DNA of 22,696 bases from Pseudomonadota bacterium (GCA_023430145.1 JAEZCD010000062.1:1-22696), one strand, 5' to 3'. Shown: positions 15,068 to 22,696, counted from the stretch's first letter. The notes: a model not told the origin generated them from the sequence alone. Program-made: numbers and translations.

Positions 15068-15396
15068 GTCAGACAACCAAGCGCCGCGCCGGCCGGGTCG
15101 AGTTCGCCGCGGTCGCCGCGGCGGCTCGCGCCCGCCTGCCGGAACTGACGAAGCGCTGGCTGCCGGACGGCCGCCGGCTGGGAGCCGAGTGGGTCGCGCG
15201 CAATCCGACCCGCGATGATCATCGGCCGGGCTCGTTCAAGGTCAACCTGCGCAGCGGCCGGTGGGCGGACTTCGCGACCGGCGACAAGGGCGGCGATGCG
15301 ATCAGCCTCGCCGCCTACCTCTTCCACATGACGCAGGCCGACGCCGCCCAAAAACTCGCGAGCATGCTCGGCATGGCCGAGGAGGTCCGGTCATGA
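15064..15396 (+). CDS. CHC2-like primase N-terminal domain protein, without zinc ligands
   Basis: 110 aa. YVARNPTR-type motif WVARNPTRDDHRPGSFKVNL, then SGRWADFATGDKGGDAISLAAYL (about residues 64-86), is the pattern of the DNA-primase zinc-finger-like domain that precedes Toprim proteins in phage and plasmid replication loci. The protein contains no cysteine at all, so it cannot bind zinc in the usual way; many mobile-element relatives keep only the fold. It overlaps both neighbours (ATGA at 15064 and 15393). In related loci this domain is fused to the Toprim protein; here it is a separate gene. Confidence 0.75.
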   Translation: MSQTTKRRAGRVEFAAVAAAARARLPELTKRWLPDGRRLGAEWVARNPTRDDHRPGSFKVNLRSGRWADFATGDKGGDAISLAAYLFHMTQADAAQKLASMLGMAEEVRS

Positions 15397-17507
15397 CCGC
15401 GTTGCCGCGTCCGTTCGATCCACTGCCGGAGCAGGTGGGTGATCTCGTTCTGCAGCAGGATCAGGGTCCGCGACCGATCCTGCCAGCGCCAGCCGCCGCA
15501 CCGCCCGCTCGCTTCGGCCACTCTCGGTTTGGACAACCCGCTACGGTGTGGGCGTATCGTGACGCCACCGGCGCACTCCTGCATCACGTCGCCCGGTTCG
15601 ATACACCGGCCGGGAAGCAGGTGCTGCCGATGAGCTGGTGTGCGCTGCCGGAGGGCGGGGCCGGATGGAGATGGAAGGCGCCGACGGCGCCCCGACCGCT
15701 CTACGGGCTCGACCGGCTGGCCGAACGCCTGCAGGCACCCGTCCTTCTCGTCGAGGGCGAGAAGGCGGCCGACGCAGCGGCGGATCGATTTCCGGACCAC
15801 ATCTGCATGACGTGGTCCGGTGGCTGCAATGCTGTCAGCCAAGCCGACTGGGGCCTGCTTGCAGGGCGCTCCGTGATCCTATGGCCGGATGCCGATGTCG
15901 AAGGCCGGAAGGCGGTCATCGATATCGCCGAGCGACTAGGCCGAGTTGGCGCGCGGCAGGTCAGGATTGTCGAGGTGCCTGAGCACTTCCCGCGAAAGTG
16001 GGATGTTGCCGACGCGCTGCCCGAGGGCGTCACCGACAGTGACCTCGTGCAGATGCTCGGGTCGGCGAAGCCGCACTCCGGCGAGGGCCCCTTACCCCTC
16101 TTTCCGGAACTGCCGCAGCCGGAGGAGTATCCCGTCCGCGCGCTCGGTCCGCTGATGGCCGACGCCGCGGCCGGCATCGCCGAAAAAGTACAGGTGCCGG
16201 TCGCGATCGCGGCACAGGCCGTACTCGCCGCAGCATCGCTCGCTGCTCAGGCACACGCCGACGTGCGGCTGCCCTACGGACAGGTCCGCCCGCTCTCCCT
16301 CTACTTCGTAACAATCGCCGGGTCGGGCGACCGAAAGACGACCGCCGACAATGAGGCCCTGTGGCCGATCAAGACGCGGGAGAAGGCACTCAAGGAGCAG
16401 CACGAGCTCGATCTCGCCGACTGGAAGATCGAGCACGCGGTCTGGGCGGCGGAGCGGAAGCGCATCGAGACCGACAAGAAGCTTGATCAGGCATCGAGAA
16501 AGCTGGAGCTCGAAGAGCTCGGTGACGAGCCCGCGACTCCCCTCCACCCGTTCCTGATCGCCCCCGATCCGACGATCGAAGGGCTCGTCAAGGCCTGGGT
16601 TTGCGCGCCCGCGTCACTCGGTCTGTTCAGCGCCGAAGGCGGACAATTTGTCGGTGGTCACGGCATGTCGCCCGACCATCGGCTGAAGACCGCGGCGGCG
16701 TTGTCGACGATCTGGGACGGGCAGCCGATCAAACGCCTCCGCGCCGCGGACGGCGTGACCATCCTCGTCGGGCGCCGGCTTGCGCTGCATCTGCTGATTC
16801 AGCCCGATGCCGCCGCGCGCTTCCTGGGAGACTTGGTCCTGCGCGACCAGGGACTGCTCTCCCGCGTTCTCGTTGCCGCCCCTGCCAGCATCGCCGGCAG
16901 CAGACTCTATCGCGAGCCACACGCCGCCGCCGACACCGCCATCAGGACTTTCGGTACCAGGATCCTATCTCTGCTCGAAGCGAGATGGGCACTGGCCGAG
17001 GGGAAGAGAAACGAGCTCGAGCCGCGGATTCTGTTGATCGGCGGTACGGCCGAAGTCGCCTGGCGCGAGTTCTACAACCACGTCGAACGGCAATGCGGAG
17101 TGGGCGGTGAGCTCTCAGGCATCCATGACTTCGCGGCCAAGGCCGCAGAGCAGGCCGCCCGGATAGCTGGCGTCCTCACATTGGTCGACGGCGACGCAGC
17201 CACCGAGATTACCCACGAGACGATGGCCAACGCGATCGCGCTGATGGACTGGTACGTCGGCGAGGCGCAGCGCCTTCAGCGAGCCGCACGCACCGATCCA
17301 CGTCTCGTGCGGGCCCGGCAGCTTCTGGATTGGCTGCACACACAGGAGGCGGAGGTCGACTTCCGAAAGATCCTGCGGCTCGGACCCGCGGCGACCCGCA
17401 CCAAGCAGGAGGCCGACGACGCGGTGTCGATCCTCATCGAGCACGGGTGGGTGATCGAGACGAGCCGCCGGCCGCGCTGCGTCAAGCTGCTCGGAGTTCC
17501 GGCATGA
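15393..17507 (+). CDS. Toprim-DUF3987 replication protein (primase/helicase-like)
   Basis: 704 aa from ATG 15393 (ATGA overlap). The N-terminal part, RFGQPATVWAYRDATGALL to RPLYGLDRL, is the usual lead-in. The Toprim domain is at about 115-215: VLLVEGEKAADAAA (Glu121), VILWPDADVEGRKA (Asp166/Asp168) and KWDVADAL. DUF3987 region about 245-690: a P-loop-like GSGDRKTT (310-317), a long charged coiled-coil (about 325-410), then LFSAEGGQFVGGHGM, ARFLGDLVLRDQGLLSR, KAAEQAARIAGVLTLVDG and ALMDWYVGEAQRL. The C-terminus resembles a winged helix (LLDWLHTQEAE...). Probably initiates replication of the element; biochemistry of the family is unproven. Followed by ATGA overlap to the next gene. Confidence 0.88.
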   Translation: MTALPRPFDPLPEQVGDLVLQQDQGPRPILPAPAAAPPARFGHSRFGQPATVWAYRDATGALLHHVARFDTPAGKQVLPMSWCALPEGGAGWRWKAPTAPRPLYGLDRLAERLQAPVLLVEGEKAADAAADRFPDHICMTWSGGCNAVSQADWGLLAGRSVILWPDADVEGRKAVIDIAERLGRVGARQVRIVEVPEHFPRKWDVADALPEGVTDSDLVQMLGSAKPHSGEGPLPLFPELPQPEEYPVRALGPLMADAAAGIAEKVQVPVAIAAQAVLAAASLAAQAHADVRLPYGQVRPLSLYFVTIAGSGDRKTTADNEALWPIKTREKALKEQHELDLADWKIEHAVWAAERKRIETDKKLDQASRKLELEELGDEPATPLHPFLIAPDPTIEGLVKAWVCAPASLGLFSAEGGQFVGGHGMSPDHRLKTAAALSTIWDGQPIKRLRAADGVTILVGRRLALHLLIQPDAAARFLGDLVLRDQGLLSRVLVAAPASIAGSRLYREPHAAADTAIRTFGTRILSLLEARWALAEGKRNELEPRILLIGGTAEVAWREFYNHVERQCGVGGELSGIHDFAAKAAEQAARIAGVLTLVDGDAATEITHETMANAIALMDWYVGEAQRLQRAARTDPRLVRARQLLDWLHTQEAEVDFRKILRLGPAATRTKQEADDAVSILIEHGWVIETSRRPRCVKLLGVPA

Positions 17508-18175
17508 CCTACCGCCACTTCAACCTTGCGCAGCTCGGATTAGATCGTGCGACACTTGCGACAGTTGCGACATTTCGTTTTCGACACGAGGAAAGTGTCG
17601 CAACTGTCGCAACTGTCGCAGACCCTCTTCGCCAGAATCGAGCCTCGGGAACGGCCGGCGACCCCGAAAATGCCGCTCCAACCCCTGCGACATTTGCGAC
17701 ACTTGCGACATTCCGGTGCCGAAACGAGGAAACCGTCGCAACTGTCGCAACTCTCGGAGACCCTCTCGACGAAATTCGAGCCCGGCGAACTGTACCCTCC
17801 GAATGGACAATCGGCGTCGAGCAACTGCTTCTGAACGGGGCGCCACGCGGGTTCACCGTCGACCTGTGGCGACAGCTCGGCGAGGACGCCGTCCGGTTCC
17901 TGGACCGGTGGGGACCAGAAGCCAGTCGCCTCGGCTGGACGACGCTGGACCTGTTCGGGGTGCATCCGATTGTGCCGACGGCCCGTTACGACGCTATGGG
18001 CCTCGTACCCCTCATCAGAGGCAGGGAGGTGATTTCGATCACCGACAGGTCGGCCAGCACGCGCGGCTCCTCTGGGGCGTGTCTATCCTACGTCCGAGGC
18101 CTCCGTGTGCATGCCGTCCCCGCCTGGTCGTTGGCCAACAGCCGGCCTCCGGCCGAGAAACAGCCAGCGGCCTAA
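17504..18175 (+). CDS. conserved hypothetical protein carrying in-frame TGCGACA-repeat hairpins
   Basis: 223 aa. The N-terminal third is built from translated 9-bp repeats: TLATVATFRF, ESVATVATVADP, TFATLATFRC, ETVATVATLGDP. The C-terminal part looks like an ordinary conserved protein: WTIGVEQLLLNG, FTVDLWRQLGEDAVRFLDRW, ASRLGWTTLDLFGVHP, RYDAMGLVPLIRGREVISI. I recall that the DLFGxHP...ARYDxxGL pattern recurs in hypothetical proteins near DUF3987 genes. Function unknown; no membrane segment. Start ATG 17504 overlaps the DUF3987 stop. The repeats may be DNA-level elements that happen to be tolerated in frame, so the true N-terminus could be shorter. Confidence 0.7.
   Translation: MTYRHFNLAQLGLDRATLATVATFRFRHEESVATVATVADPLRQNRASGTAGDPENAAPTPATFATLATFRCRNEETVATVATLGDPLDEIRARRTVPSEWTIGVEQLLLNGAPRGFTVDLWRQLGEDAVRFLDRWGPEASRLGWTTLDLFGVHPIVPTARYDAMGLVPLIRGREVISITDRSASTRGSSGACLSYVRGLRVHAVPAWSLANSRPPAEKQPAA
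17548..17620. repeat. TGCGACA array 1: three direct units facing three inverted units (hairpin)
   Basis: TGCGACA at 17548, 17557 and 17566 (9-bp period), then, after a 23-base spacer, TGTCGCA at 17596, 17605 and 17614, the exact reverse complement. The arms are symmetric about position 17584 and could form a stem of more than 20 bp or be bound by a multimeric protein. They lie within coding sequence. Confidence 0.85.
17686..17758. repeat. TGCGACA array 2: second, partly degraded head-to-head array
   Basis: TGCGACA at 17686, 17695 and 17704. The opposite arm has CGTCGCA at 17734, TGTCGCA at 17743 and a decayed unit (TCTCGGA) at 17752. It has the same 9-bp period and loop size as array 1, 138 bp downstream. 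The intervening text also repeats (CGAGGAAA in both loops). Confidence 0.8.
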
Positions 18176-18317
18176 CCCAAGCGACGCTTCCGACCGATGC
18201 GCCCTGGCCATCCCGGCAGCCGACGGACGGTCCGGAAGGCCTCGTCTACGGTTGCAGCCCCGCTGCGGTGTGCTGATATGGAACCCGCCGTGCAACCTTC
18301 TCAGCTCCGAGATCTGA
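18176..18317. other. gap before recD2
   Basis: 142 bp with no gene, no clear ribosome site and no strong promoter hexamers. A stop codon (TGA 18315) directly precedes the TTG start of recD2. Confidence 0.4.
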
Positions 18318-20489
18318 TTGGCCAGCGCCGAACCGGGACAGGATTTTCTCGCCGGCCTCGTCGAGCGGGTGACCTTCCACAATGCCGAGAACGGCTTCTG
18401 CGTACTCCGTCTGAAGGCGCGGGGTCAGCGTGACCTGGTGACGGTAGTCGGGAGCGCCGCCCTGATCTCGGCCGGGGAATACGTCCAGGCAAAGGGAAGC
18501 TGGATCAACGACCGGACCCACGGACTTCAGTTTCGCGCGAGCTTCCTGCGCAGCACCGCTCCCGATACGGAGGAGGGCATCGAGAAGTACCTCGCTTCGG
18601 GCATGATCAGGGGCATTGGCCCGGTTTATGCCGGCAAGCTCGTCAAAGCCTTCCACACCAAGGTGTTCGACGTCATCGAGCAGGCTCCCGAGCGACTGCT
18701 CGAGGTGCCCGGGATCGGCCCCGTGCGGGCAAGGCGTATCAAGGCTGGCTGGGCAGAGCAGCGTGTCGTTCGGGACATCATGCTCTTCCTGCACAGCCAC
18801 GGCGTCGGAACGGCGCGGGCGGTCCGGATCTACAAGACCTACGGCGCCGACGCGGTGGAGATCATCTCCAGCAACCCCTACCGCTTGGCGCGCGACATCC
18901 GTGGCATCGGCTTCCGTACCGCCGACCAGATCGCCGGCCGGGTCGGTATCGAGAAGCAGGCGATGATCCGCGTTCGCGCGGGAATCTCCTTCGCCCTCGG
19001 CGAAGCCATGGATGAGGGGCACTGCGGACTGCCGGTCGACGAGCTCGTTCCACTCGCGGCGAAATTGCTGGAGGTCGATCCGAAACTGGTCGACACGGCG
19101 CTCGGGCTCGAACTCTCGTCCGGCGAGGTCATCGCTAGCACGGTCCGCGACCGAGCCTGCGTCTTTCTGGCTGGCCTTTTCCATTCCGAGCGGGCCATCG
19201 CCGAGAAGCTGCAGCGCTTGCGGTCGGGCATGCCGCCGTGGCCCCAGATCGAAGCAGCAAAGGCAATACCGTGGGTCGAGAGGCAGACCGGTCTGCAGCT
19301 TGCCGAAAGCCAGCGGCAGGCGCTCACCCTCGCGCTCGCGTCCAAGGTGATGATCATCACAGGCGGCCCGGGCGTCGGAAAGACGACGCTGGTGAATTCG
19401 ATCCTCAAGGTTATCGGCGTCAAGGGCGCAACGATCGCTCTGTGTGCCCCGACAGGCCGAGCCGCCAAGCGCCTCTCCGAAAGCACGGGTTTGGACGCCA
19501 AGACAATTCATCGTCTGCTCGAAGCGGATCCAGTCAAAGGTGGCTTTCGGCGAAACGCGGAGGCCCCCCTCGACTGTAACCTGGTCGTGGTGGACGAGGC
19601 ATCGATGATCGACGTCAGCCTGATGAATGCGCTGCTGAAGGCCGTTCCAGAAAACGCGGCACTGCTGCTCGTCGGTGATGTCGACCAGCTTCCGTCGGTC
19701 GGACCAGGACAGATTCTCGCCGACGTGATCGACAGCGGGTCACTGCCGGTCGTCCACCTGACGGAAATTTTCCGGCAAGCCGCGCAGAGCCGCATCATCA
19801 CCAGCGCGCACCGGATCAATCGCGGCGCGATGCCGGACCTCACGCCCGAAGAAGGCTCAGACTTCTACTTCGTCGAGGCGAACGAGCCGGAGGACGCCGT
19901 TCACAAGCTGCTGACCATCGTATCCGATCGGATGCCGAAGCGGTTCGGTCTCAACCCGATATCGGAGGTCCAGGTGCTTTGCCCGATGAACCGTGGCGGC
20001 CTGGGCGCCCGTTCCCTCAATCTGGAAATCCAGAAGATTTTGAACCCACCAGGCGACCAAAGGATCGAGCGCTTCGGTTGGAGCTTCGGTCCCGGCGATA
20101 AGATCATGCAGGTGGAGAACAACTACGAGCGCGAGGTGTTCAATGGCGATCTGGGAATCGTCGAATCCATCGATCAGGAGAATGGGGAGCTCTCCGCCAT
20201 CTTCGACGGCCGCAAGGTCGCCTATTCATTCGGAGAGCTCGACGAGATCGTTCTCGCGTACGCCATCACCATTCACAAATCACAAGGCTCGGAATATCCT
20301 GCTGTGGTCATCCCGGTTTCGACGCAGCACTACGTGATGTTGAAGCGCAATCTCATTTACACGGGGGTCACTCGCGGCAAGCGCCTGGTGGTGATTGTCG
20401 GCAGCCGTCAGGCGCTCGCGATCGCGCTGCGATCGAAGCAGGAGCGGCGTTGGTCGAAGTTGAGGGAGTGGCTCACCGCTTCGAATTGA
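18318..20489 (+). CDS. recD2: RecD2-type SF1B DNA helicase
   Basis: 723 aa, standard length. N-terminal OB-like region (LAGLVERVTFHNAENGFCVL, VTVVGSAALISAGEYVQAKG), then tandem helix-hairpin-helix motifs GIRGIGPVYAGKL-type (about 97-107) and VPGIGPVRARRIK (130-142), RGIGFRTADQIA. Walker A GGPGVGKTT (349-357), Walker B VVVDEASM (Asp426-Glu427), motif III LLVGDVDQLPSVGPG, then IHKSQGSEYP (motif V, about 652) and YTGVTRGK (motif VI, 681-688). It unwinds DNA 5'-3' using ATP. It is not accompanied by RecB/RecC, as expected for RecD2. TTG 18318 is the only start that keeps the complete N-terminus. It may serve element replication or recombination. Confidence 0.93.
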   Translation: MASAEPGQDFLAGLVERVTFHNAENGFCVLRLKARGQRDLVTVVGSAALISAGEYVQAKGSWINDRTHGLQFRASFLRSTAPDTEEGIEKYLASGMIRGIGPVYAGKLVKAFHTKVFDVIEQAPERLLEVPGIGPVRARRIKAGWAEQRVVRDIMLFLHSHGVGTARAVRIYKTYGADAVEIISSNPYRLARDIRGIGFRTADQIAGRVGIEKQAMIRVRAGISFALGEAMDEGHCGLPVDELVPLAAKLLEVDPKLVDTALGLELSSGEVIASTVRDRACVFLAGLFHSERAIAEKLQRLRSGMPPWPQIEAAKAIPWVERQTGLQLAESQRQALTLALASKVMIITGGPGVGKTTLVNSILKVIGVKGATIALCAPTGRAAKRLSESTGLDAKTIHRLLEADPVKGGFRRNAEAPLDCNLVVVDEASMIDVSLMNALLKAVPENAALLLVGDVDQLPSVGPGQILADVIDSGSLPVVHLTEIFRQAAQSRIITSAHRINRGAMPDLTPEEGSDFYFVEANEPEDAVHKLLTIVSDRMPKRFGLNPISEVQVLCPMNRGGLGARSLNLEIQKILNPPGDQRIERFGWSFGPGDKIMQVENNYEREVFNGDLGIVESIDQENGELSAIFDGRKVAYSFGELDEIVLAYAITIHKSQGSEYPAVVIPVSTQHYVMLKRNLIYTGVTRGKRLVVIVGSRQALAIALRSKQERRWSKLREWLTASN

Positions 20490-20519
20490 TCTGATGCCCG
20501 CGTCTTGAGGTGGTACCGC

Positions 20520-21161
20520 TCACGCAGCGTGTTTGACGACGCAGATGAAGGGACCAGAAACGACACGGCCGGCGGCGTCGAACTTGAACGGCAGCACCGG
20601 CAGGATGCCGTTGTTCAGTTGGAAGGATCGCTCGGAGACGCTGTCGGCGACATTGCCGCCGACTACCTTGACGGTGTTACCGCTTACCTCGGTGACCACG
20701 TCGAAATGGCTGAAGTAGCGCTCCATTCTCCTTGCTGCCCTTAGCGCGTCTGAAAAGCCGGCGATCGCCTGCGTCACTGTCGTGCCGATAAGGTCCCCCA
20801 CTTCCGGCCTCACCGCGCCGGAGCCGGTCGGCGGATGTCCGAAGAAGGCCGGCCGGGAGGCGCCCTCCAGCATGTTCCTGATCGCGGCCCCGACATAGAC
20901 GGAATGCGGCGCATCGAACTTGAAGACCGCGCGCGAGCCGGACTTGGCGAGTGCCTGCCGGACAACGAAAGAAATGAACGCCGCCGACCAAGCTATCCGT
21001 TCGGCGATATGTCGATCGGCCGTCGACCGGCTGACCGAGACGCCTTTCATCCAGTATTCGCGTAGGACAGGTTTTGCGGCAGGATCGGTCTCCTGCAGCC
21101 CGCCGAGACGGACCTTCTCCTGCTTCACGCCACTGACGAGCTCGGTCTTGAAGCTGGCCAT
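20520..21161 (-). CDS. DUF2272 family protein
   Basis: 213 aa. Family pattern: RIAWSAAFISFVVRQA (about 56-70), FDAPHSVYVGAAIRN (His86), RPEVGDLIG (about 118), YFSHFDVVTEVSGN (His152) and VKVVGGNVADSVSERSF (about 165-180). Such proteins resemble NlpC/P60-like (cysteine peptidase superfamily) domains, but the usual nucleophile position reads Ser/Ala here, so catalysis is uncertain. No signal peptide. ATG 21161 has GGGGGAA just upstream and gives MASFKTEL; an in-frame GTG at 21344 would begin inside the TGCGACA array (MSQLSQVSQ) and is judged unlikely. It ends 30 bp from recD2, convergent with it. In a phage context it could act on cell wall (inference). Confidence 0.75.
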   Translation of the reverse strand: MASFKTELVSGVKQEKVRLGGLQETDPAAKPVLREYWMKGVSVSRSTADRHIAERIAWSAAFISFVVRQALAKSGSRAVFKFDAPHSVYVGAAIRNMLEGASRPAFFGHPPTGSGAVRPEVGDLIGTTVTQAIAGFSDALRAARRMERYFSHFDVVTEVSGNTVKVVGGNVADSVSERSFQLNNGILPVLPFKFDAAGRVVSGPFICVVKHAA

Positions 21162-21318
21162 ACCTTCCCCCGATGCCGCTCGATCATAACCATCGGCTGA
21201 GAAGCAGTCGCGTGCAAGTCTCAGAATTACACCCTTGAGCGATTTCCGGGGCGCTGAATCGGGTGTGGTCGCCCTCAACGACGTCGCGCCGCCGAGCGGT
21301 AACTCGACGGCCGATCCT

Positions 21319-21343
21319 TGCGACACTTGCGACAGTTGCGACA
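21319..21343. repeat. TGCGACA array 3: three direct units
   Basis: TGCGACA at 21319, 21328 and 21337, again at a 9-bp period and matching the left arm of array 1 over 25 bases except its edges. There is no facing inverted arm. It lies in the 204-bp gap between the DUF2272 start (21161) and the DUF3489 stop (21366), upstream of DUF2272. Confidence 0.8.
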
Positions 21344-21365
21344 CTTCGGGGTTGGCGAGGTCGCT

Positions 21366-21971
21366 CTAGGCGATCCGGTACACCCGCCCGCGCCCCTCGA
21401 TCTTCTCCGAGGTGACCTCTAGCCCGAGGCGCTTTTTGAGGGCGCCTGCGATGGCGCCGCGCACCGTGTGCGGCTGCCAGCTAGTGGCGGCGACGATCTC
21501 GTCGAGGCTGGCTCCCTCGGGCCGGCGCAACAGGTCGATCAGCATCTCCTGCTTCGTCCCTGAGCGATGCGTCACCGTGAGCGCGGTCTCGTCTGCCTTC
21601 TCCCGCTTCCGCGGGCGACGACGTGGCTTGCTCCCCGCGTCCGTCTTCCCAGGCATGCCCTTGGCCTCGTGGTCGGCCACCGGCGCCGTGACAGGCGCCT
21701 CAGCCGGCTCGGCCGGAGGGTCTATGCCGAGCGCCTGGAAGGCTGCCTGCGTGGCCCGCAGCGTGACGGGCACTCCGTCCTCCTCTGCCCAGACGTCGTC
21801 GCCGGGCTCGGCTGGCACCGCCTCGACCAAGCCGCGGCTGTGCAGACTGCGCAGCACGATGTTCATGGCGCCGCCCCTCAGATTGGCGGTGATCGGCAGG
21901 ATGCGCGCGCCGTCGCGCTGGCAGGCGGCTGCGAGGATGACGAGCTGCGTGTCGGAAAGCTGCTTGGCCAT
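21366..21971 (-). CDS. DUF3489 domain protein
   Basis: 201 aa. N-terminal winged-helix-like part MAKQLSDTQLVILAAACQRD, LRGGAMNIVLRSLHSRGLVE. Central Pro/Ala linker with a basic patch (KPRRRPRKREK). The C-terminal DUF3489 domain is SGTKQEMLIDLLRRPEGASL, IVAATSWQPHTVRGAIAGALKKRLG, EKIEGRGRVYRI. This reads as two nucleic-acid-binding winged helices joined by a basic linker; a regulatory role is likely but unproven. ATG 21971 has GGAG 7 bases upstream; the longer frame to 22139 lacks a ribosome site. Divergent from the ParB-domain gene. Confidence 0.85.
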   Translation of the reverse strand: MAKQLSDTQLVILAAACQRDGARILPITANLRGGAMNIVLRSLHSRGLVEAVPAEPGDDVWAEEDGVPVTLRATQAAFQALGIDPPAEPAEAPVTAPVADHEAKGMPGKTDAGSKPRRRPRKREKADETALTVTHRSGTKQEMLIDLLRRPEGASLDEIVAATSWQPHTVRGAIAGALKKRLGLEVTSEKIEGRGRVYRIA

Positions 21972-22189
21972 GGATCGTCTCCGGTTCGAGGCGAGCGCCG
22001 GACCTGGCGCTCCCACTGCCGGAGGGGCCGCGTTCGGGAGCGATCCCTGCGAGCCCTGCCTCGTCGAGGCGAGGACACTCATGCTCTGATCGTGCCGGAG
22101 ATCAAGTCGATTGTGAGCGTATGAATTGAGTGATCGCATCTCTTCGCAGTCCTGCGCAGCAATGTCGTGATGATTATCTTTCGAGGATT

Positions 22190-22198
22190 TGCTATAAT
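22190..22198 (+). promoter_or_regulatory. extended -10 promoter of the ParB-domain gene
   Basis: TGCTATAAT is a perfect extended -10 (TGn plus TATAAT) 29 bases before ATG 22228. No good -35 is present at 17-18 bp, as is usual for extended -10 promoters. A short hairpin CGCAG-TC-CTGCG (22145-22156) lies upstream and might be an operator. The local sequence is notably AT-rich compared with its surroundings. Confidence 0.65.
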
Positions 22199-22227
22199 TC
22201 TTCTCCTAACTTCAAGGCGCGAGCATC

Positions 22228-22696
22228 ATGTCCGGACGTCGATCTGCAACGCATTCTCCGCTCGGAGGGTCTCCCGACGTCGGCGGCTCCGAGCTTGCCC
22301 TCGAGCACCGCCTGGTCGAGGCGCTTATCCCTTACGCGCGGAATGCGCGGACGCACTCGGATGCTCAGGTCGCGCAGATCGCCGCCTCGATCCGCGAGTT
22401 CGGCTGGACCTATCCGATCCTGGTCGACGGCGAGAACGGCATCATCGCCGGCCATGGGCGGCTGCTGGCCGCCAGGAAGCTCGGATTGGCTTCCGTCCCG
22501 GTCATCGAGCTGAAGGGGCTCTCCGAGGCGCAGAAACGGGCCTACGTTCTCGCCGACAACAGGCTGGCCCTCAACGCCGGCTGGGACGAGCAGCTCCTCG
22601 CCCTCGAGGTGGCCGATCTCGGCAGCCTCGGCTTCGACCTGTCGCTCGCCGGTTTTGGCGAGCTGGAGATCGGCAAGCTTCTCGACCTGCACCAGC
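22228..22696 (+). CDS. ParB-like N-terminal domain protein, probably a DNA methyltransferase (partial)
   Basis: Open from ATG 22228 to the window end (156 residues). After a variable start, LVEALIPYARNARTHSDAQV, IAASIREFGWTYPILVDG, IIAGHGRLLAARKLGLASVPV and LSEAQKRAYVLADNRLALNAGWDE are the ParB/Srx-like (ParBc) motifs, including the GHGR nucleotide-site. Proteins with exactly this opening, and the following LGFDLSLAGFGELEI region, are usually DNA modification methylases whose catalytic D/N-PPY domain comes next, outside this window. The methyltransferase label is therefore inference. In prophages it often lies just before terminase genes. Weak AAGG ribosome site about 10 bases upstream. Confidence 0.85.
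   Translation, partial: MSGRRSATHSPLGGSPDVGGSELALEHRLVEALIPYARNARTHSDAQVAQIAASIREFGWTYPILVDGENGIIAGHGRLLAARKLGLASVPVIELKGLSEAQKRAYVLADNRLALNAGWDEQLLALEVADLGSLGFDLSLAGFGELEIGKLLDLHQ

Larger units (their letters stand above)
9914..22696. mobile_element. probable prophage or integrative element, left end and interior (right end outside window)
   Basis: A large serine recombinase operon at the left boundary is followed by cargo genes, a phage/plasmid-type replication module (HTH, CHC2-like fragment, Toprim-DUF3987), RecD2, DUF2272, DUF3489 and a ParB-domain protein. This gene set is, to my knowledge, common in alphaproteobacterial prophages and integrative elements, where the ParB-methyltransferase often precedes terminase and capsid genes. 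No structural phage gene is visible within the window, so prophage versus non-viral element is undecided. The left boundary is placed by gene content only. Confidence 0.65.

Noticed and set aside
17548..17758. Regular repeats as a CRISPR array
   Set aside because: Units are 7 bp with a 9-bp period and face each other as inverted arms; there are no unique 30-bp-class spacers and no cas genes.
21162..21344. N-terminal extension of DUF2272 from GTG 21344
   Set aside because: It would start inside the TGCGACA array, lacks a ribosome site and adds residues not expected for the family.

Overview
The window looks like a chromosomal segment of a high-GC alphaproteobacterium. This rests on gene content (a serine recombinase cassette with DUF2924, plus DUF3489 and DUF2272 proteins, as I recall them from alphaproteobacterial elements), G/C-ending codons and common GTG/TTG starts. 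Genus is not assigned.

Layout. (1) 1-1914, host sequence: the N-terminus of a secreted subtilisin-like (S8) protease reading off the left edge, a small hypothetical gene, an intact tRNA-Ser(GGA), then about 785 bp with no recognisable gene but several inverted repeats. (2) 1915-9735, a surface-glycan cluster: wecB-type UDP-GlcNAc 2-epimerase, membrane-associated GT2, an oppositely oriented GT4, an endonuclease/exonuclease/phosphatase-fold protein, another GT2 and two more GT4s. Several start/stop codons overlap, indicating translational coupling. Together they would supply UDP-ManNAc and add sugars to a lipid-linked or capsule/exopolysaccharide glycan. (3) 9914-22696 and beyond, a probable integrated prophage or integrative element. 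At its left end, on the minus strand, four tightly overlapping genes make up an integrase operon (small protein, DUF2924, large serine recombinase, small DNA-binding-like protein). Next is a two-gene plus-strand module of unknown function (12642-14726); its first gene carries an apparent -1 frameshift. Then comes a four-gene ATGA-coupled replication-like operon (AlpA/MerR-type HTH, cysteine-free CHC2-like primase fragment, Toprim+DUF3987 protein, conserved hypothetical). A RecD2 helicase, a minus-strand DUF2272 protein, a minus-strand DUF3489 protein and a ParB-domain protein (probably the N-terminus of a DNA methyltransferase) running off the right edge follow.

The most unusual features are the uncharacterised two-gene module in the cargo slot between integrase and replication genes, and the 9-bp-period TGCGACA arrays. 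Two of the arrays form head-to-head hairpins inside a coding region, and a third lies about 3.7 kb away in front of the DUF2272 gene. All functional statements are from reading the sequence; no database search was run.
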